Source: Barnesiella sp. An22
Lineage (GTDB): Bacteria; Bacteroidota; Bacteroidia; Bacteroidales; Barnesiellaceae
Direction of reading: 5' to 3'
Assembly: GCF_002159975.1 (NCBI RefSeq)
Contig: NZ_NFJR01000011.1
Coordinates: forward strand, 36,250 to 100,249
Length of the DNA stretch: 64,000 nucleotides
The translations under genes were made by a program, and so were the position numbers. Positions 44,869 through 53,403 of this stretch are shown in pieces. How positions within the stretch are numbered: position 1 is the first letter of the stretch; each line of letters opens with the position of its first letter. Under the pieces are notes generated by a model. That model ran no database searches and was not told the origin of the DNA. It saw nothing but the letters and a program-made list of their open reading frames with translations.

Positions 44869-46071
44869 TTATTTTTTGTTTTTATTTTGTATGGAATAGA
44901 AAATTTTCATCTGGTTGCCCAAAATTTTGGTGAAGCCCTTCACATCGTCGGCGCTCCAGGCCTTGTTCACCTCGCCGTATTCGCCGAAGTCCGACTTCAT
45001 CAGGTCGTAGTCGCTCTCGATGCCCACCAGCACGTAGCGGTAGGGGTGCAACTCGATGATTACGCGGCCGGTGACGTTGTGCTGCGAGCTGTCGAGGAAG
45101 GCCTCGATGTCGCGCATGACCGGCTCGAGGTACTGGGCCTCGTGCAGGAACATGCCGTACCACGTGGCTACCTGGTCCTTCCAGTATTGCTGCCACTTGG
45201 TGAGGGTATGCTTCTCGAGCATCTTGTGGGCGGCGATGATGAGCATGGGGGCGGCGGCTTCGAATCCCACCCGTCCCTTGATGCCGATGATGGTGTCGCC
45301 TATGTGCATGTCGCGGCCTATGGCATAGGGCGAGGCGATGGCTTCGAGGGCCTGTATGGCCTTCACCTTGTCGTCGTAGGCCTGCCCGTCGATGGCGGCA
45401 ATCTCGCCCTTCACGAAGTCGAGTGTGAGGGTGCGGCTCTGCGTGGCCGTCATCTGCGAGGGGTAGGCCTCCTCGGGCAACGTCTGGTTGCTCTTGAGGG
45501 TCTCCTTGCCGCCGATGCTGGTGCCCCACAACCCTTTGTTTATCGAGTATTCCATCTTCTTGAAGTCGGCCGTGTAGCCGTGCTTCTTGAGGTATTCGAT
45601 TTCGTATTCGCGGGTGAGGGTCATGTCGCGGGTGGGGGTGATGATGCCGATTTCGGGGGCCAGAATCTGGAACGTAAGGTCGAACCGCACCTGGTCGTTA
45701 CCGGCACCGGTGCTGCCGTGGGCCACGTAGTCGGCCCCGATCTCCTTGGCATAGTTGATGATGGCGATGGCCTGGAAAGTACGTTCGGAACTTACCGAGA
45801 TGGGGTAGGTGCCGTTGCGCAGCACATTCCCGAACACCATGTATTTGATGCTCTTCTGGTAATACTCCTGGGTGATGTCGAGCGTAGCGTGCTTGACGGC
45901 GCCCAGTCGGTAGGCTCGCTCTTCGATCGATTTCAACTCTTCGGGACCGAAACCGCCGGTGTTGGCAATGGCGGTATAGACGTCATACCCGCACTCCTGC
46001 GACAGGTATTTTACACAAAAGGAGGTGTCGAGACCTCCGCTAAAAGCCAATACTACTTTCTTGTTAGCCAT
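44869..46071 (-). CDS. argG: Argininosuccinate synthase
   Basis: The protein has 400 residues. The N-terminal ATP pyrophosphatase motif AFSGGLDTSF (residues about 8-17) and the family segments HGSTGAGNDQVRFD and GRDMHIGDTI identify ArgG. It joins citrulline and aspartate using ATP. The start lies nine bases downstream of the GNAT gene; argC follows after 45 bases. Confidence 0.96.
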   Translation of the reverse strand: MANKKVVLAFSGGLDTSFCVKYLSQECGYDVYTAIANTGGFGPEELKSIEERAYRLGAVKHATLDITQEYYQKSIKYMVFGNVLRNGTYPISVSSERTFQAIAIINYAKEIGADYVAHGSTGAGNDQVRFDLTFQILAPEIGIITPTRDMTLTREYEIEYLKKHGYTADFKKMEYSINKGLWGTSIGGKETLKSNQTLPEEAYPSQMTATQSRTLTLDFVKGEIAAIDGQAYDDKVKAIQALEAIASPYAIGRDMHIGDTIIGIKGRVGFEAAAPMLIIAAHKMLEKHTLTKWQQYWKDQVATWYGMFLHEAQYLEPVMRDIEAFLDSSQHNVTGRVIIELHPYRYVLVGIESDYDLMKSDFGEYGEVNKAWSADDVKGFTKILGNQMKIFYSIQNKNKK

Positions 46072-46080
46072 GATATGCAG

Positions 46081-46647
46081 TTATTTTTGAGGTTGATTGT
46101 CGTTGTTTTCGTGTTCGTGGGGGTCGTAGAGCATGCCGGTGCAGAGGCACATGCGGCGGTTGTTGCGCTGCAGAATGTCGAAGTTGACGCAGCTCTCGCA
46201 CCCTTTCCAGAAAGCGGGGTCGTCGGTGAGCGAGGCAAATGCCACGGGGCGGTAGCCCAGTTCGTTGTTGATTTTCATCACGGCCTCGCCGGTGGTGAGT
46301 CCGAATATTTTGGCTTCGGGGAATCGCTCACGCGACAGCTCGAAGGCTTTGCGTTTGATGCGTTTGGCCAGGCCGTGACCGCGATAGGCGTCGACGACGA
46401 TGAGGCCCGAGTTGGCCACGAATTGCTTGTTGCTCCAGCTCTCGATGTAGCAGAAGCCGGCAAACTTGTCGCCGTCGAGCGCGATGATGGCCTTGCGCTC
46501 GAGCATCTTCTGTTTTACATATTCGGGAGACCGTTTGGCAATACCGGTTCCTCTTATCTTGGCTGCTTTCTCGATGGTGTCGAGGATGGTGTCGACGTAG
46601 GGGATATGTCTTTCGTCGGCAACGATGACTTTGATTTCTTCTTCCAT
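46081..46647 (-). CDS. GNAT N-acetyltransferase in the arg operon
   Basis: The protein has 188 residues. A GNAT core (AYRGHGLAKRIKRKAF near residue 88, the acetyl-CoA loop) is followed by a variable C-terminal Cys-rich segment (FDILQRNNRRMCLCTGM). Its place between argR and argG suggests it supplies the acyl-glutamate synthase step, otherwise absent from this cluster. That role is inference, and it could instead modify another amine. Confidence 0.78.
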   Translation of the reverse strand: MEEEIKVIVADERHIPYVDTILDTIEKAAKIRGTGIAKRSPEYVKQKMLERKAIIALDGDKFAGFCYIESWSNKQFVANSGLIVVDAYRGHGLAKRIKRKAFELSRERFPEAKIFGLTTGEAVMKINNELGYRPVAFASLTDDPAFWKGCESCVNFDILQRNNRRMCLCTGMLYDPHEHENNDNQPQK

Positions 46648-46672
46648 AATGTGTTTGTCCTCTTCTCCTTAA

Positions 46673-46690
46673 GAGGGGGTTATAGCGTCG
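46673..46690. repeat. Left arm of the 18-bp inverted repeat flanking argR
   Basis: GAGGGGGTTATAGCGTCG; the exact complement lies at 47394-47411 on the far side of argR. Confidence 0.85.
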
Positions 46691-46704
46691 TAGAATTTGT
46701 GTGG

Positions 46705-47190
46705 TTACTTGTGCAGGTCGGGCATGAAGGGCGAGAGCGCCAACATGGCTTGCTGGTGGTTGATGTTCTCTTCGAGAATCACCAGCACCGTGTCGTCACC
46801 GGCGATGGTGCCCAGCACTTCGGGCGGCGTGTTGCTGTCGATGTCGTAGGCCAGACTGCCGGCATATCCGGGGCGGGTCTTGATGACTGCCAGGTTGCCC
46901 GAGAAGTTGATGGAGATGAAGCTCCCCGAGACTGGACGTTCGGAGTTGTCGGCCAGCTTCTCCTGCATGAGTTTCCCTACGCTCCCGATTTCGGGCATGA
47001 TGTAGACGTAGGAGCCGTCGCTGCCGGGAACCTTGGCGATGCGCAGTTGCTTCAAGTCGCGCGAGAGGGTGGCTTGGGTCAGGTCGAAGCCCGATTCATG
47101 CAGACGTTGCAGAATTTCGTCCTGGCTTTTTACCCTCGAGTGGATGATGATTTCTCGTATTGCTTGTAGACGAGCAGCTTTATTTTTCAT
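46705..47190 (-). CDS. argR: Arginine repressor ArgR
   Basis: The protein has 161 residues. An N-terminal winged helix (KNKAARLQAIREIIIHSRVK, TQATLSRDLKQLRIAKV) precedes a C-terminal hexamerisation and arginine-binding domain with the GTIAGDDTVLVI motif. It represses the arg genes when arginine is bound. It is first in the arg operon and has an ARG-box-like sequence just upstream, so autoregulation is expected. The gene is bracketed by an 18-bp inverted repeat. Confidence 0.95.
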   Translation of the reverse strand: MKNKAARLQAIREIIIHSRVKSQDEILQRLHESGFDLTQATLSRDLKQLRIAKVPGSDGSYVYIMPEIGSVGKLMQEKLADNSERPVSGSFISINFSGNLAVIKTRPGYAGSLAYDIDSNTPPEVLGTIAGDDTVLVILEENINHQQAMLALSPFMPDLHK

Positions 47191-47207
47191 AATGCGAATT
47201 TTACTGT

Positions 47208-47221
47208 TGAATAATTATGCG
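47208..47221. promoter_or_regulatory. ARG-box-like operator before argR
   Basis: TGAATAATTATGCG matches most of the known ARG-box core TGAATNNNNATTCA; the first half-site is perfect. It lies 17 bases before the argR start codon and overlaps the start of transcription. Confidence 0.55.
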
Positions 47222-47222
47222 A

Positions 47223-47230
47223 CAAATATA
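47223..47230 (-). promoter_or_regulatory. -7 element of the argR operon promoter
   Basis: It reads TATATTTG on the minus strand, 33 bases from the start codon. The -33 box is not clear. Confidence 0.5.
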
Positions 47231-47393
47231 ACTAAAAAATAGAATAATGGAATAAAATTTGTATATTTTTTACAGTATAGGGCGAAATTTAAACTCTAAC
47301 TGCATGCTTATGCAATAAAACAGCCTTTGAACGAACGAGCCTGCCTGCCGGTCGGGTGTGGCTCGGATGCGGGGAGAAGAGGAGAAATTTTTT

Positions 47394-47411
47394 CGACGCT
47401 ATAACCCCCTC
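47394..47411. repeat. Right arm of the 18-bp inverted repeat flanking argR
   Basis: CGACGCTATAACCCCCTC, the exact reverse complement of 46673-46690. Confidence 0.85.
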
Positions 47412-47457
47412 CCTTGCACCTTTGCCTCCCGTGAGTTGTCCGGGCTGTGTCATGCAA

Positions 47458-47494
47458 AAGGGTGCGCTCGATTGGAGAACCGGAACGCACCCTT
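47458..47494 (-). terminator. Possible surE terminator
   Basis: AAGGGTGCG at 47458-47466 pairs with CGCACCCTT at 47486-47494. Minus-strand TTTT follows, a short T run. Confidence 0.45.
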
Positions 47495-47535
47495 GTATTG
47501 CCTGTTAGAGTAGGGGTTTCACCCCCTGCTGTAAT

Positions 47536-48321
47536 TTACAGGTTCAATATCGAGGCAAACTCGGGTGCGGTGCCGACGGCCGAGCAGTCGGTCGAGCAGG
47601 GTACGATGGTGGCGTAGCCGCGGTCGAGCCAATACTCGTCGGTATCGGTGGCATCGGGTTCGTTGTTTTTGAAGGTGCCGGTGAGCCAGAAGTATTCCCG
47701 GCCGTGCGGGTCGACGCGGCAGTCATACTCTTCGGTCCAGTATCCCTGGGCGGCCCGGCACAGCTTCACGCCGTTGAGTTGCGGCCGGTTGGGTATGTTC
47801 ACGTTGAGCCCGATACCCTGCGGCCATTGCTTGGCGGCGAGTGCCTTCCGGCAGATGTCGACCACGAGGTCGCGGCACGGTGCAAAGTCGGCATCGGCCT
47901 TGTGGTTGCAGAGTGAGAAACCTATGGAGGGGATGTGCAGCAGCGCTCCCTCGAACACGGCACCCATGGTGCCCGAGTAGACCACGCTTACGCCCGAGTT
48001 GGAGCCGTGGTTGATGCCCGAGACGATGAGGTCGGGGCGACGGTCGAACAGAATATTCATCGACAGTTTTATGCAGTCGACGGGCGTACCGTTGGTGCTG
48101 ATCTGGCAGAAGCCCTCCTGCTCGTCGATTACCTTCATGCGCAGGGGAACGGTGACCGTGATGGCCGAGCTCTGTCCCGAGCGGGGGCCGTCGGGGGCCA
48201 CCACTACGATGTCGCCCAGCGGTTTCAGAAATTGGGCGACCTGCTGCAATCCCCTGGCCTGGATGCCGTCATCGTTAGTGATGAGGATGAGCGGTCGCTG
48301 AGAATGAATTATTTTTTTCAT
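47536..48321 (-). CDS. surE: 5'/3'-nucleotidase SurE
   Basis: The protein has 261 residues. The metal-binding N-terminus ILITNDDGIQARGL (Asp17 and Asp18), DGPRSGQSSAIT near residue 60, and SGINHGSNSGVSVVYSGTMGA near 104 are SurE signatures. It dephosphorylates nucleoside monophosphates and is often stress-linked. It is transcribed away from parA. Confidence 0.95.
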   Translation of the reverse strand: MKKIIHSQRPLILITNDDGIQARGLQQVAQFLKPLGDIVVVAPDGPRSGQSSAITVTVPLRMKVIDEQEGFCQISTNGTPVDCIKLSMNILFDRRPDLIVSGINHGSNSGVSVVYSGTMGAVFEGALLHIPSIGFSLCNHKADADFAPCRDLVVDICRKALAAKQWPQGIGLNVNIPNRPQLNGVKLCRAAQGYWTEEYDCRVDPHGREYFWLTGTFKNNEPDATDTDEYWLDRGYATIVPCSTDCSAVGTAPEFASILNL

Positions 48322-48347
48322 ATCATGCGGAAATCTGTTTAATGATG

Positions 48348-48355
48348 CAAAAGTA
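48348..48355 (-). promoter_or_regulatory. -7 element of the surE promoter
   Basis: TACTTTTG on the minus strand, 26 bases from the start codon. Confidence 0.45.
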
Positions 48356-48495
48356 ATGAATAAAAATCTTAATCTTTTATATTTTAACGGATAATATGGA
48401 GTCCTAAAATAGGTAAAAGAGGCGGCCGTTTCTGGTGGAAGTCTCTGAAAAAAAGTGTATCTTTACGCAGAAAAACAGCGAAGTGGCTGTTGTGT

Positions 48496-48504
48496 TTATC
48501 AACA
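48496..48504 (+). promoter_or_regulatory. DnaA-box-like 9-mer upstream of parA (copy 1)
   Basis: TTATCAACA differs from the DnaA box consensus TTATCCACA by one base. A second copy lies 20 bp downstream. Confidence 0.45.
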
Positions 48505-48515
48505 AAAGGGGCCAC

Positions 48516-48524
48516 TTATCAACA
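48516..48524 (+). promoter_or_regulatory. DnaA-box-like 9-mer upstream of parA (copy 2)
   Basis: TTATCAACA again, same orientation, exactly 20 bp after the first. An inverted repeat (AAGTGGC at 48481-48487 with GCCACTT at 48511-48517) spans the first copy and ends within the second. Confidence 0.45.
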
Positions 48525-48602
48525 ATTGGACTATTTTCGAGTACACCGGAGTGCGTAATGTGGATGAAAAGATATTCCTTTGTATAGTGAAAAAATAACA
48601 GT

Positions 48603-49367
48603 ATGGGTAAAATTATCGCTATTGCAAATCAAAAAGGGGGCGTCGGGAAGACGACGACTTCGATCAATTTGGCTACCTCTCTGGCTGTTTTGGAAAAGAA
48701 GGTTTTGCTCCTCGATGCCGATCCTCAGGCCAATGCCTCGTCGGGTCTGGGCATAGACCCGCAACAGGTGAAATCGTCGATCTACGAGTGTCTGGTAGGA
48801 CAGGCCTCGATTAAGGATTCGGTGGTAGATACCTGTGTCGACGGGCTTAACCTGGTAGCTTCGCATATCGACTTGGTGGGTGCCGAGCTGGAACTGATGA
48901 ATATGAGAAACCGCGAACGGGTGTTGGCGCAGGCGCTCAACGAAGTGCGCGACGACTACGACTACATATTGATCGACTGCTCGCCCTCGTTGGGACTGAT
49001 TACGGTCAATGCCCTCACCGCGGCCGATTCTGTTATTATCCCCGTACAGGCCGAATATTTCGCGCTGGAGGGGATTAGCAAATTGTTGAATACGATTAAG
49101 ATAATCAAATCGAAACTGAACCCGAAGCTCGAAATCGAGGGCTTTCTGCTCACGATGTACGACTCGCGTTTGAGACTGGCCAACCAGATTTACGAAGAGC
49201 TGAAAGGCCACTTCGGCAGTCTGGTGTTCAATACGGTAATCCAACGGAACATCCGTTTGAGCGAGGCCCCCAGTCACGGCCTGCCGGCGTTGCTCTACGA
49301 CTGCGAGTCGCGGGGTAGCGTCAACCACATGGAGCTGGCCAAAGAGTTGATTACCAAGAATCGATAG
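48603..49367 (+). CDS. parA: ParA family chromosome partitioning ATPase
   Basis: The protein has 254 residues, the short Soj-type ParA. The deviant Walker A motif KGGVGKTT starts at residue 11, with DADPQANASSGLG after it and the Walker B segment ILIDCSPSLG near 121. It acts with ParB to segregate the chromosome origin region. It leads a parA-parB-DUF5683-mltD cluster that is conserved in Bacteroidetes. Confidence 0.96.
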   Translation: MGKIIAIANQKGGVGKTTTSINLATSLAVLEKKVLLLDADPQANASSGLGIDPQQVKSSIYECLVGQASIKDSVVDTCVDGLNLVASHIDLVGAELELMNMRNRERVLAQALNEVRDDYDYILIDCSPSLGLITVNALTAADSVIIPVQAEYFALEGISKLLNTIKIIKSKLNPKLEIEGFLLTMYDSRLRLANQIYEELKGHFGSLVFNTVIQRNIRLSEAPSHGLPALLYDCESRGSVNHMELAKELITKNR

Positions 49368-49394
49368 ATAGTAGAAAAGAAGGAGAACAAAGAT

Positions 49395-50273
49395 ATGTCA
49401 GCACCTAAAAGAAGTGCATTGGGTAGAGGACTGGATGCCCTGATTTCGATGGACAACATCGTTACCAGCGGTACCTCCTCGATTCATGAAGTAGAGTTGT
49501 CGCGGATTGTGCCCAACCCCGACCAGCCCCGGCGCGAGTTTGACCAGGAGGCGCTCGAGGAGTTGGCGGCTTCGATTCGCGAGTTGGGCATCATACAGCC
49601 CATTTCGCTCCGACAGTTGGAGGGCGGCGACTACCAGATTATTGCCGGTGAACGCCGTTACCGCGCTGCCCAGATGGCCGGGCTCGACACGATTCCCGCC
49701 TATGTGCGTACGGCCGAGGACGAGACCCTCATGGAGATGGCTCTCATCGAGAACATCCAGCGCGAAGACTTGAACGCGATTGAAATCGCCCTGGCCTTCC
49801 AGAAGCTCATCGAGCTCTATCAGCTCACGCAAGAGAAGCTGAGCGAGCGGGTGGGCAAGAAACGGACCACCATAGCCAACTACCTGCGGCTGTTGAAACT
49901 CCCGGCCGAGGTACAGATAGGCCTGCGCGACAAGCGCATCGACATGGGTCACGCCCGGGCTCTGCTCTCGGTCTCCGACCCGGCCCTGCAGCTCGAGCTC
50001 TACGAGCGCATCCTCTCCGACGGGTTGAGCGTGCGCAACGTCGAGGAGTTGGCCAAGACCCTTGCGGCCGGTGGCGAACGTGCCCGCAAGAAGGCACAGA
50101 AGAAGGTGATGATGCGGCAGGAGTACAACGTGCTCAAATCGCACCTCTCCGACTTCTTCCAAGCCAAAGTGCAGTTTAGCTGCGACGAGAAAGGAAAAGG
50201 AAAAATATCGATCCCGTTTAAGAACGAGGAAGACTTAGAACGAATTATCGGTTTGTTCGATAAATTGAAATAG
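49395..50273 (+). CDS. parB: ParB family chromosome partitioning protein
   Basis: The protein has 292 residues. The N-terminal nuclease-like/CTP-binding domain contains the conserved GERRYRAAQMAGL near residue 80, followed by a helix-turn-helix (LTQEKLSERVGKKRTTIANYLRL) and a C-terminal dimerisation domain. It binds parS sites and loads CTP-dependent clamps on DNA. No obvious parS palindrome is visible in this window. It starts 27 bases after parA. Confidence 0.95.
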   Translation: MSAPKRSALGRGLDALISMDNIVTSGTSSIHEVELSRIVPNPDQPRREFDQEALEELAASIRELGIIQPISLRQLEGGDYQIIAGERRYRAAQMAGLDTIPAYVRTAEDETLMEMALIENIQREDLNAIEIALAFQKLIELYQLTQEKLSERVGKKRTTIANYLRLLKLPAEVQIGLRDKRIDMGHARALLSVSDPALQLELYERILSDGLSVRNVEELAKTLAAGGERARKKAQKKVMMRQEYNVLKSHLSDFFQAKVQFSCDEKGKGKISIPFKNEEDLERIIGLFDKLK

Positions 50274-50295
50274 AGTTTTGAGACTATCGGGTAAC

Positions 50296-51129
50296 ATGGG
50301 CTGGAAAAGAGCCTCGATACTGGTGTGGATAATAGGGTGGTGGAGCTTGACGTCGTTGGGCGCGGTTCCCGAATTGTCGCGGCCTGTTACCGGCGGACGG
50401 CTCGTCCCGGGTGCAGCCCGTCAGGCCCAGGGGGCCAAGAGCCTCCCGGCCGATTCGATACGGGCCGTCGAGCCGCAAGTGGTGGCCGACTCGGTGTCGG
50501 TGACCTCGGGCGACAGCATAGGCGCGCTGCTGCAAGACTCGGTACCCCTGATGATTACCGACTCGCTGGGGCAGATTGCCCTGGCCGATACCGCCCAGCT
50601 GAAATCGACACACCGCAAGTCGTGGCGTCCCGCCTCGTTCAACCCCGACCCCATGCGGGCGGTGTGGCTGTCGGCCCTCTTCCCGGGACTGGGGCAGATT
50701 TACAACCGCCGCTACTGGAAACTGCCTATCGTCGTGGGCGGTTATGTGGGGCTCTTCTATGCGACGACCTGGAACAGCAACATGTTGGCCGACTACCAGC
50801 GGGCCTATCTCGATATCATGGACAGCGACCCCACGACCAACAGCTATATGGACTTTTTCTCCTCGGCTTACAAGGAGGAGGATATAGACAAGGATTGGCT
50901 CACCAGCGTGCTGAAGCAGCGCAAGGACTACTACCGGCAGTATCGCGACCTCTGTATCATCTGCATGATCGGTCTCTATGCCATCTGTATGATCGATGCC
51001 TATGTCGATGCCCAGTTGTATCACTTCGACGTGAGCCCCGACATATCGATGCAGTGGCAGCCGGCCGTGATACCCACCGGCCGATCGGCATTGCCGGCGG
51101 TGGGTGTGCAGTGTGCGATTACGTTTTAA
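50296..51129 (+). CDS. DUF5683 domain protein
   Basis: The protein has 277 residues from the ATG at 50296 (MGWKRASILVW); a TTG six codons earlier is less likely. A signal peptide precedes a Ser/Asp-rich linker and a conserved membrane domain with SALFPGLGQIYNRRYWKLPI and two more hydrophobic segments (about 140-165 and 235-255). The family is unstudied. Its fixed place between parB and the lytic transglycosylase suggests a role at the cell envelope. Confidence 0.86.
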   Translation: MGWKRASILVWIIGWWSLTSLGAVPELSRPVTGGRLVPGAARQAQGAKSLPADSIRAVEPQVVADSVSVTSGDSIGALLQDSVPLMITDSLGQIALADTAQLKSTHRKSWRPASFNPDPMRAVWLSALFPGLGQIYNRRYWKLPIVVGGYVGLFYATTWNSNMLADYQRAYLDIMDSDPTTNSYMDFFSSAYKEEDIDKDWLTSVLKQRKDYYRQYRDLCIICMIGLYAICMIDAYVDAQLYHFDVSPDISMQWQPAVIPTGRSALPAVGVQCAITF

Positions 51130-51156
51130 TGAATTGGAATAAAGAGAAAGAGAATA

Positions 51157-52665
51157 ATGAAGAGGATAGGATTTATTTTAGCAGGTTTGGGGCTTTCGTT
51201 GTGTAGCTTCGCCCAGGGGGTGGAGCTCGACGAGGAGTATATCGAGTTGGATACGACCGAGGTGGCCTTGCCCGACTCGATGGAGATATTGGTCTCTGAC
51301 AGTACCGAAGTGTATCCCGAGAGTATGGAGGCCGATTTGAATACACTGCTGACCAACTGGTACATGCAGCAGTATGCCGTGGTCGACAATTCGTGCCTGG
51401 AAAACAGCGTGAATGTCGATTATCCCGACTCGGTCTATATCCGCAAGCTGTCGCAACTGCCCACGGTTATCGAGATGCCCTACAACAGCGTGGTGCGTCG
51501 CTATATCGACATGTATGTGCAACGACGTCGTGCCCTGGTGGAGAACCTGCTGGGTCTGAGTACCTACTACATGCCTATCTTCGAGGAGGCTCTCGAGCGT
51601 GAAGGGCTCCCGCTCGAACTGAAATATCTGCCCATCATCGAGTCGGCACTGCGACCCGATGCCACTTCGCGTGCGGGTGCCGCCGGCTTGTGGCAGTTCA
51701 TGGTGAAGACCGGCAAGAGCATGGGACTCGAGGTGAACAGCCTGGTCGACGAGCGCCGCGATCCCATCAAGTCGTCGGCCATGGCGGCCCGCTACCTCAA
51801 AGACCTCTACGGCATCTATCACGACTGGGCATTGGCTATAGCCTCGTACAACTGCGGCCCCGGCAATGTGAGCAAGGCCATCCGTCGCTCGGGCGGCAAG
51901 ACCGACTATTGGGAGATTTATCCTTACCTGCCTCGCGAGACGAGGGGATACGTGCCGGCCTTCATTGCCGTCAACTATGTGATGAACTATTACAACGACC
52001 ACAATATTTGTCCCGTGCTTACACGTCGGCCCCTCCTGACCGATACGGTGCAGGTGACTCGCCGGGTGCACCTCAAGCAAATATCCGATGTGCTGCAAAT
52101 CCCGATCGAGGAGATTCGCAGCCTCAATCCCCAGTACCGCCGCGACATTATCCCGGGCAACATTCGCCCCTATGCACTCATCTTGCCTTCGCAGCAGGTC
52201 TATGCCTATATCGAGGCACAGGACGATATTTTTGCCCATGATGCCGAGCTGTATGCGCAGCGCACTTCGGTCGAGCCGGCCGGTATTGCCCCCGGCACGA
52301 TGGTCTATCACAAGGTGCGCAAGGGTGAGACACTCTCGAAGATAGCTCAGAAGTATGGCGTATCGGTGAGCAATCTGCGGGCCTGGAACAACCTGAGCAA
52401 GAGCTCCTATCTGCGTATCGGGCAGCGATTGGCCGTGAGCAGCAAGGGGGCGAAGAAGAGCAGCAGTACGGCTGTAGCAGCTTCGTTGGCCAAAAGTAAA
52501 AGCGGTTCTTCGGCGTCGAAGTATCACACGGTGCGCAAAGGCGAAAGTCTGTGGACCATCTCCCAAAAGTATAAAGGCATTTCGGCCGAAGACATTAAGC
52601 GCGAAAACAATCTGAAAGGCAATGCCATCCGGCCGGGACAGCGGCTGAAGATTCCGGCAGCCTGA
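51157..52665 (+). CDS. mltD: Lytic transglycosylase with LysM domains (MltD-like)
   Basis: The protein has 502 residues with a signal peptide. The transglycosylase domain has the catalytic Glu within KYLPIIESALRPDATSRAGAAGLWQF, and the IASYNCGPGNV motif. Two C-terminal LysM domains (about 385-430 and 455-500, each HKVRKGETLSKIAQKY-like) bind peptidoglycan. It cleaves glycan strands with anhydro-muramic products. The next gene is convergent, so the relA/spoT gene that often follows in Bacteroidetes is not here. Confidence 0.92.
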   Translation: MKRIGFILAGLGLSLCSFAQGVELDEEYIELDTTEVALPDSMEILVSDSTEVYPESMEADLNTLLTNWYMQQYAVVDNSCLENSVNVDYPDSVYIRKLSQLPTVIEMPYNSVVRRYIDMYVQRRRALVENLLGLSTYYMPIFEEALEREGLPLELKYLPIIESALRPDATSRAGAAGLWQFMVKTGKSMGLEVNSLVDERRDPIKSSAMAARYLKDLYGIYHDWALAIASYNCGPGNVSKAIRRSGGKTDYWEIYPYLPRETRGYVPAFIAVNYVMNYYNDHNICPVLTRRPLLTDTVQVTRRVHLKQISDVLQIPIEEIRSLNPQYRRDIIPGNIRPYALILPSQQVYAYIEAQDDIFAHDAELYAQRTSVEPAGIAPGTMVYHKVRKGETLSKIAQKYGVSVSNLRAWNNLSKSSYLRIGQRLAVSSKGAKKSSSTAVAASLAKSKSGSSASKYHTVRKGESLWTISQKYKGISAEDIKRENNLKGNAIRPGQRLKIPAA

Positions 52666-52679
52666 TCAGGACCGATTAT

Positions 52680-53345
52680 TCAATCTCCATCGAAAGGGGT
52701 ATCGTCGTCTATCTCCTCGAGGTCGATAATGGCATCGAGGATGAGACTTTGGTCTATTTGAGCAAAGTAGATACGGCGGGCTCCCATGTACCGTTTGGCA
52801 TAATAGGGCGACGAGCTCCAATCCTCGCGTATACCCTGCGAGGTAGAGGCATGTATGAACTTGAATCGCCCGTCGGGGTAGACTTCGGTTACCAGTCCTA
52901 CGTGTCCCACCCTTGCCCGGCGGCTGTTACTCCCCTTGAAAAATACCAGGTCGCCCCGGCGTATCTGTTCGTCGGCTACCGAGATGCCCTGCAGAAACTG
53001 CGAAGCCGAACTGGCGTTGAGCGGGTAGGAAAAGTGGTTGAAGACATATTGCATGAATCCCGAGCAGTCGAATCGATTGGGTCCCTTTCCACCCCGGCGG
53101 TAGGGGGTGCCGGTATATTTGCGGGCATAGACGATGAGGCTGTCGATTTGTTTGTCGACCAGAGTTTGAGGCAGAGGTACCGACAGCGGCTTCATCAGCG
53201 AGTCGGGTATGTTTACGGCGGTATCGGTATCGCGAGGGATTGCAGCGGTACGGCTTTTTTTAGGAGTAGCTCCGGCCGACAGAAGACAAGCTGCGGTCAG
53301 AAATACGATGGCTGCGTGACGATAAGTAATACAAATCCTCTTCAT
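52680..53345 (-). CDS. NlpC/P60 (C40) cysteine peptidase
   Basis: The protein has 221 residues with a signal peptide. The peptidase domain carries the catalytic Cys94 in RFDCSGFMQYVF, His in VGHVGLVTEVY near 148, and a third residue in KFIHASTSQGI. The family cuts stem peptides of peptidoglycan. It follows rsgA by 58 bases and is probably on the same transcript. The stop codon is 14 bases from the mltD stop. Confidence 0.92.
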   Translation of the reverse strand: MKRICITYRHAAIVFLTAACLLSAGATPKKSRTAAIPRDTDTAVNIPDSLMKPLSVPLPQTLVDKQIDSLIVYARKYTGTPYRRGGKGPNRFDCSGFMQYVFNHFSYPLNASSASQFLQGISVADEQIRRGDLVFFKGSNSRRARVGHVGLVTEVYPDGRFKFIHASTSQGIREDWSSSPYYAKRYMGARRIYFAQIDQSLILDAIIDLEEIDDDTPFDGD

Positions 53346-53403
53346 AATCTTTCTTGTTTTTGAGCGATAGGCCGGTCGCCTGAGTCGGGATGGATGCGGG
53401 TTG

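Larger units (their letters stand above)
47191..47535. other. Intergenic region between argR and surE
   Basis: The 345-bp gap holds the argR promoter and ARG-box-like site, the right arm of the inverted repeat, and a hairpin (47458-47494) likely to terminate surE. No gene is seen. Confidence 0.5.

Noticed and set aside
48322..49400. A parS palindrome near parAB
   Set aside because: I looked for a TGTTTCACGTGAAACA-like site and saw none; it may be elsewhere in the chromosome.
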